This document shows, piece after piece, positions 1 to 8,794 of a DNA stretch of 39,746 nucleotides. The position numbers were made by a program, and so were the translations under genes. The stretch's first letter is position 1; every line of letters starts with the position of its first letter. The stretch is from NCBI RefSeq assembly GCF_015550425.1, contig NZ_JADNAT010000027.1:1-39746 (forward strand). The letters are read 5' to 3'. Below the pieces are notes generated by a model that worked only from the letters and a program-made list of their open reading frames with translations, ran no database searches and was not told the DNA's origin. The stretch is from Clostridium sp. 1001275B_160808_H3 (lineage in GTDB: Bacteria > Bacillota > Clostridia > Clostridiales > Clostridiaceae).

Positions 1-1
1 A

Positions 2-76
2 TGGTGACTCCTAGGGGAATCGAACCCCTGTTACCACCGTGAAAGGGTGGTGTCTTAACCGCTTGACCAAGGAGCC
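2..76 (-). tRNA. tRNA-Glu (anticodon TTC), copy 1
   Basis: On the minus strand the sequence folds as a complete cloverleaf. The acceptor arm GGCTCCT pairs with AGGAGTC, the T arm carries GTTCGATTC, and the anticodon loop CTTTCAC gives anticodon TTC for glutamate. The 3' CCA is encoded (positions 2-4). It is the last tRNA visible in the leftward operon. It differs from the copy at 269-343 by one base in the D arm (GGTTAAG here, GGTCAAG there). Confidence 0.97.
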
Positions 77-103
77 AAATAATTTTTTTATCGCACTTTA
101 AAG

Positions 104-180
104 TGGCGACTCAGAAGGGGCTCGAACCCTCGACCTCCGGCGTGACAGGCCGGCACTCTAACCAACTGAGCTACTGAGCC
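104..180 (-). tRNA. tRNA-Asp (anticodon GTC)
   Basis: Minus-strand cloverleaf. The 5' end GGCTCAG pairs with CTGAGTC, the D arm is AGCTCAGTTGG, the anticodon loop CTGTCAC gives GTC for aspartate, and the T arm carries GGTTCGAGCC. CCA is encoded at 104-106. It lies 27 bases downstream of the tRNA-Val-tRNA-Glu pair's next member in the same leftward transcript. Confidence 0.97.
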
Positions 181-188
181 AAATTTTA

Positions 189-264
189 TGGTGGAAACAA
201 CAGGGATCGAACCTGTGACCCTCTGCTTGTAAGGCAGATGCTCTCCCAGCTGAGCTATGCTTCC
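189..264 (-). tRNA. tRNA-Val (anticodon TAC)
   Basis: Minus-strand cloverleaf. The acceptor GGAAGCA pairs with TGTTTCC with one G-U pair, the D arm is TAGCTCAGCTGGGAGAGC, the anticodon loop CTTACAA gives TAC for valine, and the T arm carries GGTTCGATCC. CCA is encoded at 189-191. It is only 4 bases from the tRNA-Glu upstream of it, as is usual in a tRNA operon. Confidence 0.97.
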
Positions 265-268
265 ATAA

Positions 269-343
269 TGGTGACTCCTAGGGGAATCGAACCCCTGTTA
301 CCACCGTGAAAGGGTGGTGTCTTGACCGCTTGACCAAGGAGCC
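269..343 (-). tRNA. tRNA-Glu (anticodon TTC), copy 2
   Basis: Promoter-proximal gene of the leftward tRNA operon, nearly identical to the copy at 2-76 with a single base change in the D arm. Anticodon loop CTTTCAC gives TTC. CCA is encoded at 269-271. Confidence 0.97.
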
Positions 344-396
344 ATGTTCTTTTTGTTTTTCTCAACCGAGCTGTTCTGTCGGCGAGCACATTAACT

Positions 397-425
397 ATAA
401 TACATAAATTTTAATATAGTGTCAA
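397..425 (-). promoter_or_regulatory. Promoter of the tRNA operon
   Basis: On the minus strand a perfect -35 TTGACA (425-420) is followed after exactly 17 bases by -10 TATTAT (402-397). It stands about 54 bases upstream of the first tRNA. This is the typical housekeeping sigma-A arrangement for stable RNA genes. Confidence 0.85.
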
Positions 426-479
426 CACTTTTTAATAACTTTTTTTTTTATTTTTTATTTACTTTATTTATACGTGTAT

Positions 480-1061
480 TTAAGTCAATAATTTAGTGCT
501 ATTATCGCCGAATTTTACTACGTTTATAGCTCTTTCATATCTTAATAAATGTGATTGATTTTCTTTTATTTCTTTTTTTATTTTATTCATTTCAAAATTA
601 CAAACTTCTAAAAATTCTTCTCTATTTATTTCTTCTATATTTATTTTATAATTATTTTTCCTAAAGTTTTGTCCACTAGCAATTATCTTTACAGGAATCT
701 TATCATTTATTACACAAATTATTTCCTTTTCCCATATCCCTCTTTTATTTACAGAATACTTATCTTTTAATAAATTTATTTCCTCTACAATTTCTTCAAA
801 TTGATCCTTAAAACTATCAAATAATATTTTATAAAATTGCACAGATATTCCCCTATTTAATTTTATTTTTAGAAAATCTTTGTTATTTATTAAAAAATCA
901 TCTACATCTGATTCCGGAATAAACTTCAAATCTTTATTTAAGAATATATTAATCCCCTTAGAATTAGGATAGTTTACTACACATTGATCATAGTTCATTC
1001 TTCTTAACTTGAATTCTTTATTGTAATCTTCATTATCTTGATTAACTACTTTAACTATCAT
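480..1061 (-). CDS. Hypothetical protein, 193 residues
   Basis: I do not recognise this protein. The start is supported by GAGGTGAGG just before the ATG. The product is soluble-looking, with no signal peptide or membrane segment. It is rich in Lys, Asn, Ile and Glu, like other proteins of this genome, and has a likely amphipathic helix near residues 80-105 (FDSFKDQFEEIVEEINLLKD). Two cysteines, near residue 27 (DQCVVNYP) and in EVCNFEMN, are not arranged as a metal site. It stands alone between the tRNA operon and a divergent flavoprotein gene. The 250-base AT-rich gap to that gene (1062-1310) must hold both promoters, but I see no convincing -35/-10 pair there. Base composition matches the surroundings, so nothing marks it as acquired. 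Confidence 0.75.
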   Translation of the reverse strand: MIVKVVNQDNEDYNKEFKLRRMNYDQCVVNYPNSKGINIFLNKDLKFIPESDVDDFLINNKDFLKIKLNRGISVQFYKILFDSFKDQFEEIVEEINLLKDKYSVNKRGIWEKEIICVINDKIPVKIIASGQNFRKNNYKINIEEINREEFLEVCNFEMNKIKKEIKENQSHLLRYERAINVVKFGDNSTKLLT

Positions 1062-1310
1062 AACCTCACCTCATTCATTATTTATTATTCCATATTCATA
1101 AATTTATATTATATATTTTTTAAAGATTACAGATTTAAAGAATTTATATTATAATTTGTATTAATTCATATTTGTTAAATTACACACTAGGATTTATATC
1201 TAAAATTAAAAGCAAATAAAGATTTTTACATATATAGAATATTATTATATTAACCAAAAAAATTATAATATGATAAAATTAAAATTATTAATTTATTAAG
1301 GAGATTTATT

Positions 1311-2555
1311 ATGATTCATCATGATTTAATTATAGTTGGCGGTGGTGCTTCTGGCTTATCTGCAGCTATTACCGCTAAAGATTTCGGATTAGATGTTGCC
1401 ATAGTTGAAGGTACTGATAGAATAGGTAAAAAAATATTAACTACAGGAAATGGTCGTTGTAACATTTCTAATAGAACAATTTCATTCCCTTTTCTATCTT
1501 ACCATAGTGAAAATCCAGGATTTTTCACAAATGTTTTATCAAACTTCGGTGTAGATGACACCGAAAACTTTTTTCTATCATTAGGACTTCCCATTGTGGA
1601 ATTAAAAAATGGTAAGATGTATCCCAAATCTCTTCAGGCATCTTCAGTTGTGGATATATTAAAATTAGCCTTAGAAGATAGAGGTATTCCTTTATACACA
1701 GATTGTAAAGTAAAAGATATCCACAAGAAAAATGTCTTTAAATTATCCACAAGTAACGAAGAAAATAAGTTATTCACATGTAACAAGTTAATTTTAGCTT
1801 GTGGAGGAAAATCAGCAGTAAAAACTGGATCTGATGGTTCTGCTTATAACTTAGCAAAATCATTTGGACATTCAATAGTTGAAACCATTCCTGGAATAGT
1901 TCAATTAAAATTGAATTATACTTATTTAAAATCTATTTCAGGAGTTAAATTTGATGGATATGCAATATTATTAGTTAATGGTGAACCAATAAGAAAAGAA
2001 TTTGGTGAAATCCTCTTTACCGACTACGGAATATCAGGACCTCCAATTCTTCAAATTTCAGGTCATGCATCTAAAGCCTTATTAAAGAAAAAAAATGTTG
2101 AGGTTGTTGTAGACATGATGCCTAATCAATCTCTATCAGAAATAGAGGATTTTATGGAAAGCCATTTTGCAATGTTTTCTCATAGACCTGTTATAAGCTC
2201 TTTAATTGGAATTGTACATAAAAAATTAATTCCAATACTATTAAAGGAAGCTAAAATAGAAGATTTACATAAACCTTGTTATGACTTACAATGGGATGAG
2301 AAAAAAAGACTTATCACTCTACTAAAGCATTGGAAATTTAAATGCATTGATACTAATGGATTTAACCAAGCTCAAGTTACCATTGGCGGAATAAACACTA
2401 AAGAAGTTAACCCAAAAACACTTGAATCTAAATTAGTTGAAAATTTATATTTTTGTGGTGAAATACTCGATGTAGATGGCGATTGTGGCGGCTTTAATCT
2501 TCAATGGGCTTGGAGTTCAGGTCATTTTGTTTCAAAAAATATAGCAAATTCTTAA
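1311..2555 (+). CDS. NAD(P)/FAD-dependent oxidoreductase, HI0933/YhiN family
   Basis: A 414-residue flavoprotein of the HI0933 (YhiN/YtfP) family. Its enzymatic substrate is not established for the family. The N-terminal Rossmann FAD-binding motif is at residues 9-19 (VGGGASGLSAA). It is followed by the family motif TTGNGRCN (44-51) and, near the C-terminus, GEILDVDGDCGGFNLQWAW (about residues 383-401), which closes the FAD site. Length is normal for the family (about 400-420). The ATG follows AAGGAG at a good distance. It is a single-gene unit transcribed towards oriC, so head-on to replication, and ends in a hairpin terminator shared with the convergent thioesterase gene. Confidence 0.9.
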   Translation: MIHHDLIIVGGGASGLSAAITAKDFGLDVAIVEGTDRIGKKILTTGNGRCNISNRTISFPFLSYHSENPGFFTNVLSNFGVDDTENFFLSLGLPIVELKNGKMYPKSLQASSVVDILKLALEDRGIPLYTDCKVKDIHKKNVFKLSTSNEENKLFTCNKLILACGGKSAVKTGSDGSAYNLAKSFGHSIVETIPGIVQLKLNYTYLKSISGVKFDGYAILLVNGEPIRKEFGEILFTDYGISGPPILQISGHASKALLKKKNVEVVVDMMPNQSLSEIEDFMESHFAMFSHRPVISSLIGIVHKKLIPILLKEAKIEDLHKPCYDLQWDEKKRLITLLKHWKFKCIDTNGFNQAQVTIGGINTKEVNPKTLESKLVENLYFCGEILDVDGDCGGFNLQWAWSSGHFVSKNIANS

Positions 2556-2565
2556 TACAAAAAAA

Positions 2566-2593
2566 GGAGTAATAAATTATCATTCATTACTCC
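2566..2593. terminator. Bidirectional terminator between the flavoprotein and thioesterase genes
   Basis: GGAGTAAT (2566-2573) pairs with ATTACTCC (2586-2593). A run of A precedes the stem and a run of T follows it, so it can stop transcription from both convergent genes. Confidence 0.85.
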
Positions 2594-2604
2594 TTTTTTA
2601 TAAT

Positions 2605-3354
2605 TTAGCACTTATTCCAACGACAAATTAATCTTGTCAATTCCTTTCCATCAACAGTTTCTATTTTATGAATAGTAACTATTTCATCTCCCTCTTCTAA
2701 TCTAACATCTGTAAATACTTTTACCTCTTCACCGTAAGTGCATTCTTTTTCAAATGTTACTTTTACTTCATTTAAAACATAACTATTTACGATATCTTCT
2801 GGTAATGTTTCAATAGCCCAATCGATGTATTTAGTATTATTTACATGCTTATTAAAATCTATATCTGTATATCTTATCTTGAAGTTTCTTTCATACTTAT
2901 GTTCATTAATCTTTTCTAATCTAGGAAGCTTAAATTCCTCTTTCATATCGCCATCTACACCATAAATTTCATACTGCTCTTGAGGTATTCTCATCATTCT
3001 TCTTTTTTCTAGATTGACTAATAAAAATATGGCATTAGCAGATACAACCACATTCCCACTGCTATCTTTAATTTCATAATTTCTTAAAGCATAAAATTTC
3101 TTAAATCCTACAGCCTCAGTTTTCACTGATAGCTTTTCTCCATACATTGGATGTCTAAATACTTTTACATGATAGTTATAAAATACCCATGTCATATTAT
3201 CTTTTAATAAAGCTTCCATACCTGATCCCAGCTCTTCTGATTGTTTTGTACCTATATCAGATAAAATATTTATAATAGTTGACATTGTACACCTTAAGTT
3301 ACTATCTACATCGTAATAATGTAATTCGTATTCTTTACTATAACTTTTCCCCAT
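2605..3354 (-). CDS. Acyl-ACP thioesterase (FatA/FatB-like)
   Basis: A 249-residue member of the bacterial acyl-ACP thioesterase family, which releases free fatty acids from acyl carrier protein in the cytoplasm. It has two hot-dog domains: residues 1-130 (WVFYNYHVKVFRHPMYGEKL region) and 150-249. The second carries the family motif DIDFNKHVNN at 164-173, with N168 and H170 as probable catalytic residues and C205 (KECTYGEE) as a possible third. The ATG has AGGAGG upstream. Length is typical of the bacterial forms. It is monocistronic. Its leader contains a probable promoter and a hairpin (3382-3399). Chain-length preference cannot be read from the sequence. Confidence 0.88.
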   Translation of the reverse strand: MGKSYSKEYELHYYDVDSNLRCTMSTIINILSDIGTKQSEELGSGMEALLKDNMTWVFYNYHVKVFRHPMYGEKLSVKTEAVGFKKFYALRNYEIKDSSGNVVVSANAIFLLVNLEKRRMMRIPQEQYEIYGVDGDMKEEFKLPRLEKINEHKYERNFKIRYTDIDFNKHVNNTKYIDWAIETLPEDIVNSYVLNEVKVTFEKECTYGEEVKVFTDVRLEEGDEIVTIHKIETVDGKELTRLICRWNKC

Positions 3355-3381
3355 AATATCCTCCTAATCTAAATATCAAAA

Positions 3382-3399
3382 CTCTGTATTTCTACAGAG
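3382..3399 (-). promoter_or_regulatory. Hairpin in the thioesterase 5' leader
   Basis: CTCTGTA (3382-3388) pairs with TACAGAG (3393-3399) around a four-base loop. On the minus strand the stem is followed by TTTTGATATT, so it resembles a weak terminator placed between the probable transcription start and the ribosome-binding site. Whether it attenuates or simply protects the mRNA is unknown. Confidence 0.5.
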
Positions 3400-3415
3400 C
3401 TGAAATAATACTATA

Positions 3416-3444
3416 ATTATAGCACTTTTTATATATTTTAGAAA
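3416..3444 (-). promoter_or_regulatory. Probable promoter of the thioesterase gene
   Basis: A minus-strand TATAAT (3421-3416) lies 17 bases after TTTCTA (3444-3439), a weak -35. The consensus -10 and the position about 60 bases before the start codon make it plausible. Confidence 0.45.
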
Positions 3445-3473
3445 AACTATGATAAAAGTACTTCTACTTCCTC

Positions 3474-3668
3474 TTAGTAAAATCTATTATAATTTAATTC
3501 ATTAAGTAATTTCTCTACATCTATTCCTCTTTTTATACATATGTCTTCTATTGTACTTCCAATATTATTGCTAAAAATTCCACATCCTATTCCAAAGCTT
3601 AAAAATATTTGTTCAACTTGATGATTTTCTTGTATAGCTTCTAATACAGTCATATTCCTATTTATCAT
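3474..3668 (-). CDS. DUF1858 domain protein, 64 residues
   Basis: A small protein made up of a single DUF1858 domain (hybrid-cluster-protein-associated disulfide family). The pattern runs from TVLEAI, through FLSFGIGCGIF, to KRGIDVEKLLNELN. A longer reading begins at 3752, but the ATG at 3668 is preferred because AGAGGTGAG lies directly upstream and the domain begins within five residues. The family typically has two cysteines close together in the loop after the conserved glycine. Here only C29 is at that place; the other, C44, is in the following helix. Function is unknown. It sits between a thioesterase and a membrane protein, with its own upstream terminator, so context says little. Confidence 0.75.
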   Translation of the reverse strand: MINRNMTVLEAIQENHQVEQIFLSFGIGCGIFSNNIGSTIEDICIKRGIDVEKLLNELNYNRFY

Positions 3669-3754
3669 CTTCTCACCTCTACTATATTTTCTTTTTATAG
3701 TATTAGTCTTATTTGTATTATTATGTATAAATTTCATAATGACTATTAACAAAA

Positions 3755-3791
3755 GGTTTATTTAACTAAATATAATCTAGTTAAATAAACC
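3755..3791. terminator. Terminator after the membrane-protein gene
   Basis: GGTTTATTTAACT (3755-3767) pairs with AGTTAAATAAACC (3779-3791). Poly-A and poly-T runs flank it, so it can work in both directions. It lies 10 bases beyond the stop codon of the leftward gene at 3802-4650. Confidence 0.88.
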
Positions 3792-3801
3792 TTTTTTTAA
3801 T

Positions 3802-4650
3802 TTACATTATAGGATCTATAAAACTTTCTACTGTATTACTTCTATCTAATGCTAATATATTTAGATAAGATATTGTATATGCTTGAATTGCATATTGTCC
3901 TATTACAGCTATTATTATTCCTACTAAAGGTATTATTTGAATTATAGCTAAAACTAATCCAATACCAATTGTTATCCCAGATATAGCTGCTAACTTTCCT
4001 ATAGTTGACCAAAAATATCCTTTCTTAAATAGCATAAATGTTTCTCCTATTGCCTCAGTGATAGTTAAATCCCTCACTATTAGCATTGAATTAAATAAAT
4101 ATGCCAACGGCGCCATAACAACAGCTATCGCAATTATTAAAGGAATTAATATTATTAATCCAATTCCAACAGTTAGTACAGCTAATAATATAGTTAATAA
4201 AATTATTACTACTGCAAATGCGAATAACATTAGCCAAACTAAAACATTTAATCCTAAAATGCTCCATTTCCTTTGCCAAACATATTTATTGGCAGCTCTC
4301 CAACTTACCTCATTTCCTTTGTTAGCATCATCTAACACCTTAGTTATAATACCACTTGCATATAACATTAATAATGACGATACTAATGCCACTAAAATTA
4401 TAAGTAAGATTGTTCCTATTCCTATAAGCGGTATTGCTTCATCAAAATAAGAATATGAATATGAGTATGAATACGAAATATTTATTAAACTTGAAAGAAC
4501 TATCCCTACTATTATTCCAACTAAAACTACAATTGTAGGAACTATAAATATTCCAATAACCTTTAAAATTTCTAGTGCACTATTTTTGCATAAATTAAAT
4601 GCCCTAGATAACATTTCTGAAATTGATAAATAAACTTTCTTCTCTTCCAT
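3802..4650 (-). CDS. Multi-pass membrane protein, function unknown
   Basis: A 282-residue integral membrane protein with about six hydrophobic segments: near residues 30-55, 75-105, 133-165, 165-190, 215-242 and 243-262. This general layout resembles the YciC/glycerophosphodiester-phosphodiesterase-type membrane domain proteins of Firmicutes, but I cannot assign a family firmly. An unusual run of alternating Ser-Tyr (about residues 59-68) follows the first hydrophobic segment and probably lies in an extracytoplasmic loop. It is encoded by a TATTCA-like hexanucleotide repeat (about 4449-4482). The ATG has AGGAGGTGAG upstream. It is monocistronic, with a strong terminator downstream. No enzymatic motif is visible. 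Confidence 0.8.
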   Translation of the reverse strand: MEEKKVYLSISEMLSRAFNLCKNSALEILKVIGIFIVPTIVVLVGIIVGIVLSSLINISYSYSYSYSYFDEAIPLIGIGTILLIILVALVSSLLMLYASGIITKVLDDANKGNEVSWRAANKYVWQRKWSILGLNVLVWLMLFAFAVVIILLTILLAVLTVGIGLIILIPLIIAIAVVMAPLAYLFNSMLIVRDLTITEAIGETFMLFKKGYFWSTIGKLAAISGITIGIGLVLAIIQIIPLVGIIIAVIGQYAIQAYTISYLNILALDRSNTVESFIDPIM

Positions 4651-4742
4651 AATCTCACCTCCTAAATTAAATTATATTTATATATATTAATTTTATCACA
4701 ATTTATTTACTAGATTTATTAAATACACATTTTTTGTATAAT

Positions 4743-4786
4743 TTTATAATATATATTTATAATATATATTTATAATATATATTTAT
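4743..4786. repeat. 13-bp AT-only tandem repeat
   Basis: The unit TTTATAATATATA is repeated three times (4743-4755, 4756-4768, 4769-4781), followed by a partial fourth copy. It lies in the 434-base gene-free stretch 4651-5084. The only other structure I see there is the GC-rich terminator at 4897-4926. A short reading frame after a TAGGAGG just past purA has no usable start codon. Confidence 0.85.
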
Positions 4787-4896
4787 TCTTATAATTATTT
4801 ATAATTAAGACCAATCTCAAAAATCTATTTAGTATAAAATTTATTCAATTTCAATTAAGCTTTATTGCCTTAAAAAAGTTAATCTCTTATTTTTAT

Positions 4897-4926
4897 AAAA
4901 GGGGTCGCGTTTCGCGACCCCCTTTT
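4897..4926. terminator. GC-rich terminator downstream of purA
   Basis: GGGGTCGCG (4901-4909) pairs perfectly with CGCGACCCC (4913-4921) around a TTT loop, flanked by AAAA and TTTT. It is by far the most GC-rich element in this AT-rich region. It lies about 160 bases past the purA stop on the minus strand. Confidence 0.85.
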
Positions 4927-5084
4927 AAACCATTGATTTTACTTGCTTAAAGACGTTTTTTTATTTAAATAGAAATTTTTATATATTATTTATATATCTG
5001 CAAAAAGGAAAATTCCAATTAGAAATTCCATTCTTATCGGCTAATATCAAAATATTTTTTGCTATAGCCTCCTATTTATTTATT

Positions 5085-6374
<1,290 letters not shown>

Positions 6375-6391
6375 TTACATTGCCTCCTTGC

Positions 6392-6410
6392 TAAAGGACT
6401 GCAAGTCCCT
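6392..6410 (-). promoter_or_regulatory. Hairpin in the purA leader
   Basis: On the minus strand GGGACT and AGTCC(TTT) pair around TGC, just upstream of the purA GGAGG. It is too small to be a purine riboswitch, and I see no aptamer around it. It may tune access to the ribosome-binding site. Confidence 0.4.
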
Positions 6411-6447
6411 TATTAATAAAATTAATCAATATTAATCTCCAAGTACC

Positions 6448-6476
6448 ATATTAACAAAGTAAAAATAAACTTTCAA
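6448..6476 (-). promoter_or_regulatory. Promoter of purA
   Basis: Minus-strand TTGAAA (6476-6471) and TAATAT (6453-6448) are separated by exactly 17 bases. This predicts a leader of roughly 65 bases before purA. Confidence 0.65.
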
Positions 6477-6495
6477 CTTATTTGCGAATATTTTT

Positions 6496-6524
6496 TTGCA
6501 TTAAATAATTATAATTCGTATAAT
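6496..6524 (+). promoter_or_regulatory. Probable promoter of the malic enzyme gene
   Basis: TTGCAT (6496-6501) is followed after 17 bases by a perfect TATAAT (6519-6524), about 65 bases before the ATG. A second overlapping TATAAT starts at 6524. Confidence 0.5.
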
Positions 6525-6589
6525 ATAATAGTACTTATTTATATTTTTAATTAAATTAATTTATTTATTCTATATGAGGGAGTATTGAT

Positions 6590-7762
6590 ATGAATATTTA
6601 TGAAGAAGCTTTAAAATATCACGAAAAACTAAAAGGTAAAATAGAAGTAACATCCAGATGTAAAATATCTAATGAAAATGATTTAAGTTTAGCATATACT
6701 CCAGGAGTAGCTGAACCATGTAGGCAAATTCATAATGATCCAGATAATGCTTATATCTATACAAGAAAATGGAATACTGTTGCTGTGATTTCAGATGGGA
6801 CTGCTGTACTTGGATTAGGTGATATAGGCCCATTAGCATCTCTTCCAGTTATGGAGGGTAAATCTATATTATTTAAGGAATTTGGAAACGTGGATGCCTT
6901 TCCATTAGTTTTGGATACTAAAGATGTTGATGAAATAGTTGAAACAATTGTTAGAATATCTCCAAGCCTAGGAGGAATAAATTTAGAAGATATATCTGCC
7001 CCTAGATGTTTTGAAATAGAAAATAAACTTAAGGAAAGATTAAATATACCTGTTTTTCATGATGATCAACATGGCACAGCTATAGTCGTATTAGCAGGAT
7101 TAATAAATGCACTAAAATTAGTTAATAAAGATATTAACAATATAAAAATTGTTATAAATGGTGCTGGCTCTGCAGGAACTGCTATATGTAAATTATTAAT
7201 TTCCTTTGGCGCAAAAAATATAATAGTATGTGATAAGTCAGGAATAATTAACTCTCATACTCAAAATTTAAATGATTCAATGAAGGAATTATCTATAATT
7301 ACTAACAAAGATAACATAAGCGGTAGCTTAAAAGATGCTTTAATTGGTGCTGATGTATTTATAGGAGTCTCTGCTCCTAACTTAGTTACAAAAGAAATGG
7401 CTAGAAGTATGAATTCAAACTCAATAGTTTTTGCTATGGCAAATCCTGTTCCTGAAATATTCCCAGATGATGCAAAGGAAGCTGGCGTAAAAATAATAGG
7501 TACTGGAAGATCCGACTTTCCAAATCAAGTTAATAACGTATTAGCCTTTCCTGGAATCTTTAGAGGAGCTTTGGATGTAAGAGCCTCAGACATTAATGAA
7601 GAAATGAAAATTTCAGCTGCATATGCTATTGCTAATTCTGTAGGTAAAAATAATCTTGACTTTGACTTTATATTGCCTAAAGCATTTGATTTAAATGTTC
7701 AAAAAGCAGTTGCTGAAGCAGTTAAAAAAGCTGCAATTAAAAGTGGTGTTGCTAGAATATAA
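6590..7762 (+). CDS. Malic enzyme, NAD(P)-dependent (short bacterial type)
   Basis: The enzyme oxidatively decarboxylates malate to pyruvate and CO2. At 390 residues it is the short bacterial form without a phosphotransacetylase tail. Visible motifs are YTPGVAEPC with catalytic Tyr36, LGDIGPLASLPVMEGK ending in catalytic Lys91, the metal-binding acidic pair in INLEDISAPRC (133-134) with FHDDQHG (157-162), and the dinucleotide-binding GAGSAG (191-196). MANPVPEI and GRSDFPNQ complete the signature. The ATG has GAGGGAG upstream. It is monocistronic and head-on to replication. Cofactor preference (NAD or NADP) cannot be settled by eye. Confidence 0.95.
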   Translation: MNIYEEALKYHEKLKGKIEVTSRCKISNENDLSLAYTPGVAEPCRQIHNDPDNAYIYTRKWNTVAVISDGTAVLGLGDIGPLASLPVMEGKSILFKEFGNVDAFPLVLDTKDVDEIVETIVRISPSLGGINLEDISAPRCFEIENKLKERLNIPVFHDDQHGTAIVVLAGLINALKLVNKDINNIKIVINGAGSAGTAICKLLISFGAKNIIVCDKSGIINSHTQNLNDSMKELSIITNKDNISGSLKDALIGADVFIGVSAPNLVTKEMARSMNSNSIVFAMANPVPEIFPDDAKEAGVKIIGTGRSDFPNQVNNVLAFPGIFRGALDVRASDINEEMKISAAYAIANSVGKNNLDFDFILPKAFDLNVQKAVAEAVKKAAIKSGVARI

Positions 7763-7812
7763 TATTATATTACTTACGATATAATTTTAATATTTTTATA
7801 CTTAAAAATACT

Positions 7813-7860
7813 AAGGAGCTATCGCACAATTAAAAATACAAAATTCTGCTGTAGCTCCTT
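7813..7860. terminator. Terminator between malic enzyme and proC
   Basis: AAGGAGCTA (7813-7821) pairs with TAGCTCCTT (7852-7860) around a 30-base loop. It can serve both convergent genes. The large loop lowers confidence, but the position just past proC is right. Confidence 0.55.
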
Positions 7861-7864
7861 CTTA

Positions 7865-8665
7865 TTACATATTCTTAGACTTTTCTGCGCACTTTTCCAT
7901 TGATTTTATTACTGCATTTCTGAATCCATTACTTTCTAATTCAATTACAGCTTCTATAGTTGTTCCTCCTGGAGAGCAAACCATATCCTTTAATTCTGCT
8001 GGATGTTTGCCAGTTTCCAAAGCCAATTTTGCTGATCCTAATATGCTTTGCTCTGCCATTTTATATGCCTTATTTCTTGGTATCCCAAGTTTTACAGCAG
8101 CATCTGCCATAGCTTCTATAAACATAAATACATAAGCTGGTGATGAACCACATAATGCAATAAAAGCATCAAAATATTTTTCTTCTAATATTTCGTATTT
8201 ACCAAAATTTTTAAAAATATCGCACACAAGAAGTAGTTCTTCATTATTTACATTTAAATTAGGACAAATAGCTGACATGCCTTCACCAACTAAAGCTGGT
8301 GTATTTGGCATAGTTCTTACAATTTTATAATTTTTATCTAACCACTCTTCTATATCAGATAAATTTATTCCAGCAGCTATAGATATTATAATAGTGTCCT
8401 TTTTTAAATAATCCCTTATTTCATTTATAATACTTTTATACATGTTGGGCTTTACAGCTAAAAATAGTACATCAGAAAATCTTGCTACTTCTATATTGTT
8501 TAATGTACATTTTACATTAAATTCATTCATTATATTATTTTTTGATTCTTCACTTCTCATTGATACTATAATATTGTCAACACTTGTATAATTTGAATTT
8601 ATAAGTCCATTAAGCATTGCTTTTCCCATATTTCCACAGCCTATAAATCCTATCTTTTCATTCAT
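7865..8665 (-). CDS. proC: Pyrroline-5-carboxylate reductase
   Basis: ProC carries out the last step of proline synthesis, reducing pyrroline-5-carboxylate with NAD(P)H. The 266-residue product starts with the Rossmann motif GFIGCGNMG (6-14). It carries the family signatures FLAVKPN, IISIAAGI, VRTMPNTPALVGEGM and, near the C-terminus, CSPGGTTIEA. An in-frame GTG three codons upstream is possible, but AAGGTG lies at the right distance from the ATG at 8665, so that start is used. It is transcribed alone, leftward. The 130 bases upstream are shared with the divergent Hsp20-like gene. Confidence 0.95.
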   Translation of the reverse strand: MNEKIGFIGCGNMGKAMLNGLINSNYTSVDNIIVSMRSEESKNNIMNEFNVKCTLNNIEVARFSDVLFLAVKPNMYKSIINEIRDYLKKDTIIISIAAGINLSDIEEWLDKNYKIVRTMPNTPALVGEGMSAICPNLNVNNEELLLVCDIFKNFGKYEILEEKYFDAFIALCGSSPAYVFMFIEAMADAAVKLGIPRNKAYKMAEQSILGSAKLALETGKHPAELKDMVCSPGGTTIEAVIELESNGFRNAVIKSMEKCAEKSKNM

Positions 8666-8794
8666 TACTTTCACCTTCTTTTTAATTCATTGTAAATAAT
8701 TTTCTTAATTAATTATTATTTATAAGTTTCCCCATTATACTCATAGGATAGCTTTATCTTTAAGTCACAAACTATCAATAAGGAGGGATTAGTT

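Noticed and set aside
3669..3752. N-terminal extension of the DUF1858 protein
   Set aside because: The extension runs up to the neighbouring terminator, has no ribosome-binding site and is not domain-like; the internal ATG has AGAGGTGAG.
4058..4450. Plus-strand open frame opposite the membrane protein gene
   Set aside because: It lies wholly inside a convincing minus-strand gene, has no ribosome-binding site and has a composition mirroring hydrophobic codons of the other strand.
4950..5084. A reading frame of about 28 codons on the minus strand after TAGGAGG just past the purA stop
   Set aside because: There is no ATG, GTG or TTG at a workable distance from the TAGGAGG, the peptide resembles nothing I know, and no relative can be checked.
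6375..6447. Possible purine riboswitch before purA
   Set aside because: The predicted leader is only about 65 bases, with one small hairpin; the three-way junction and conserved loops of a purine aptamer are absent.
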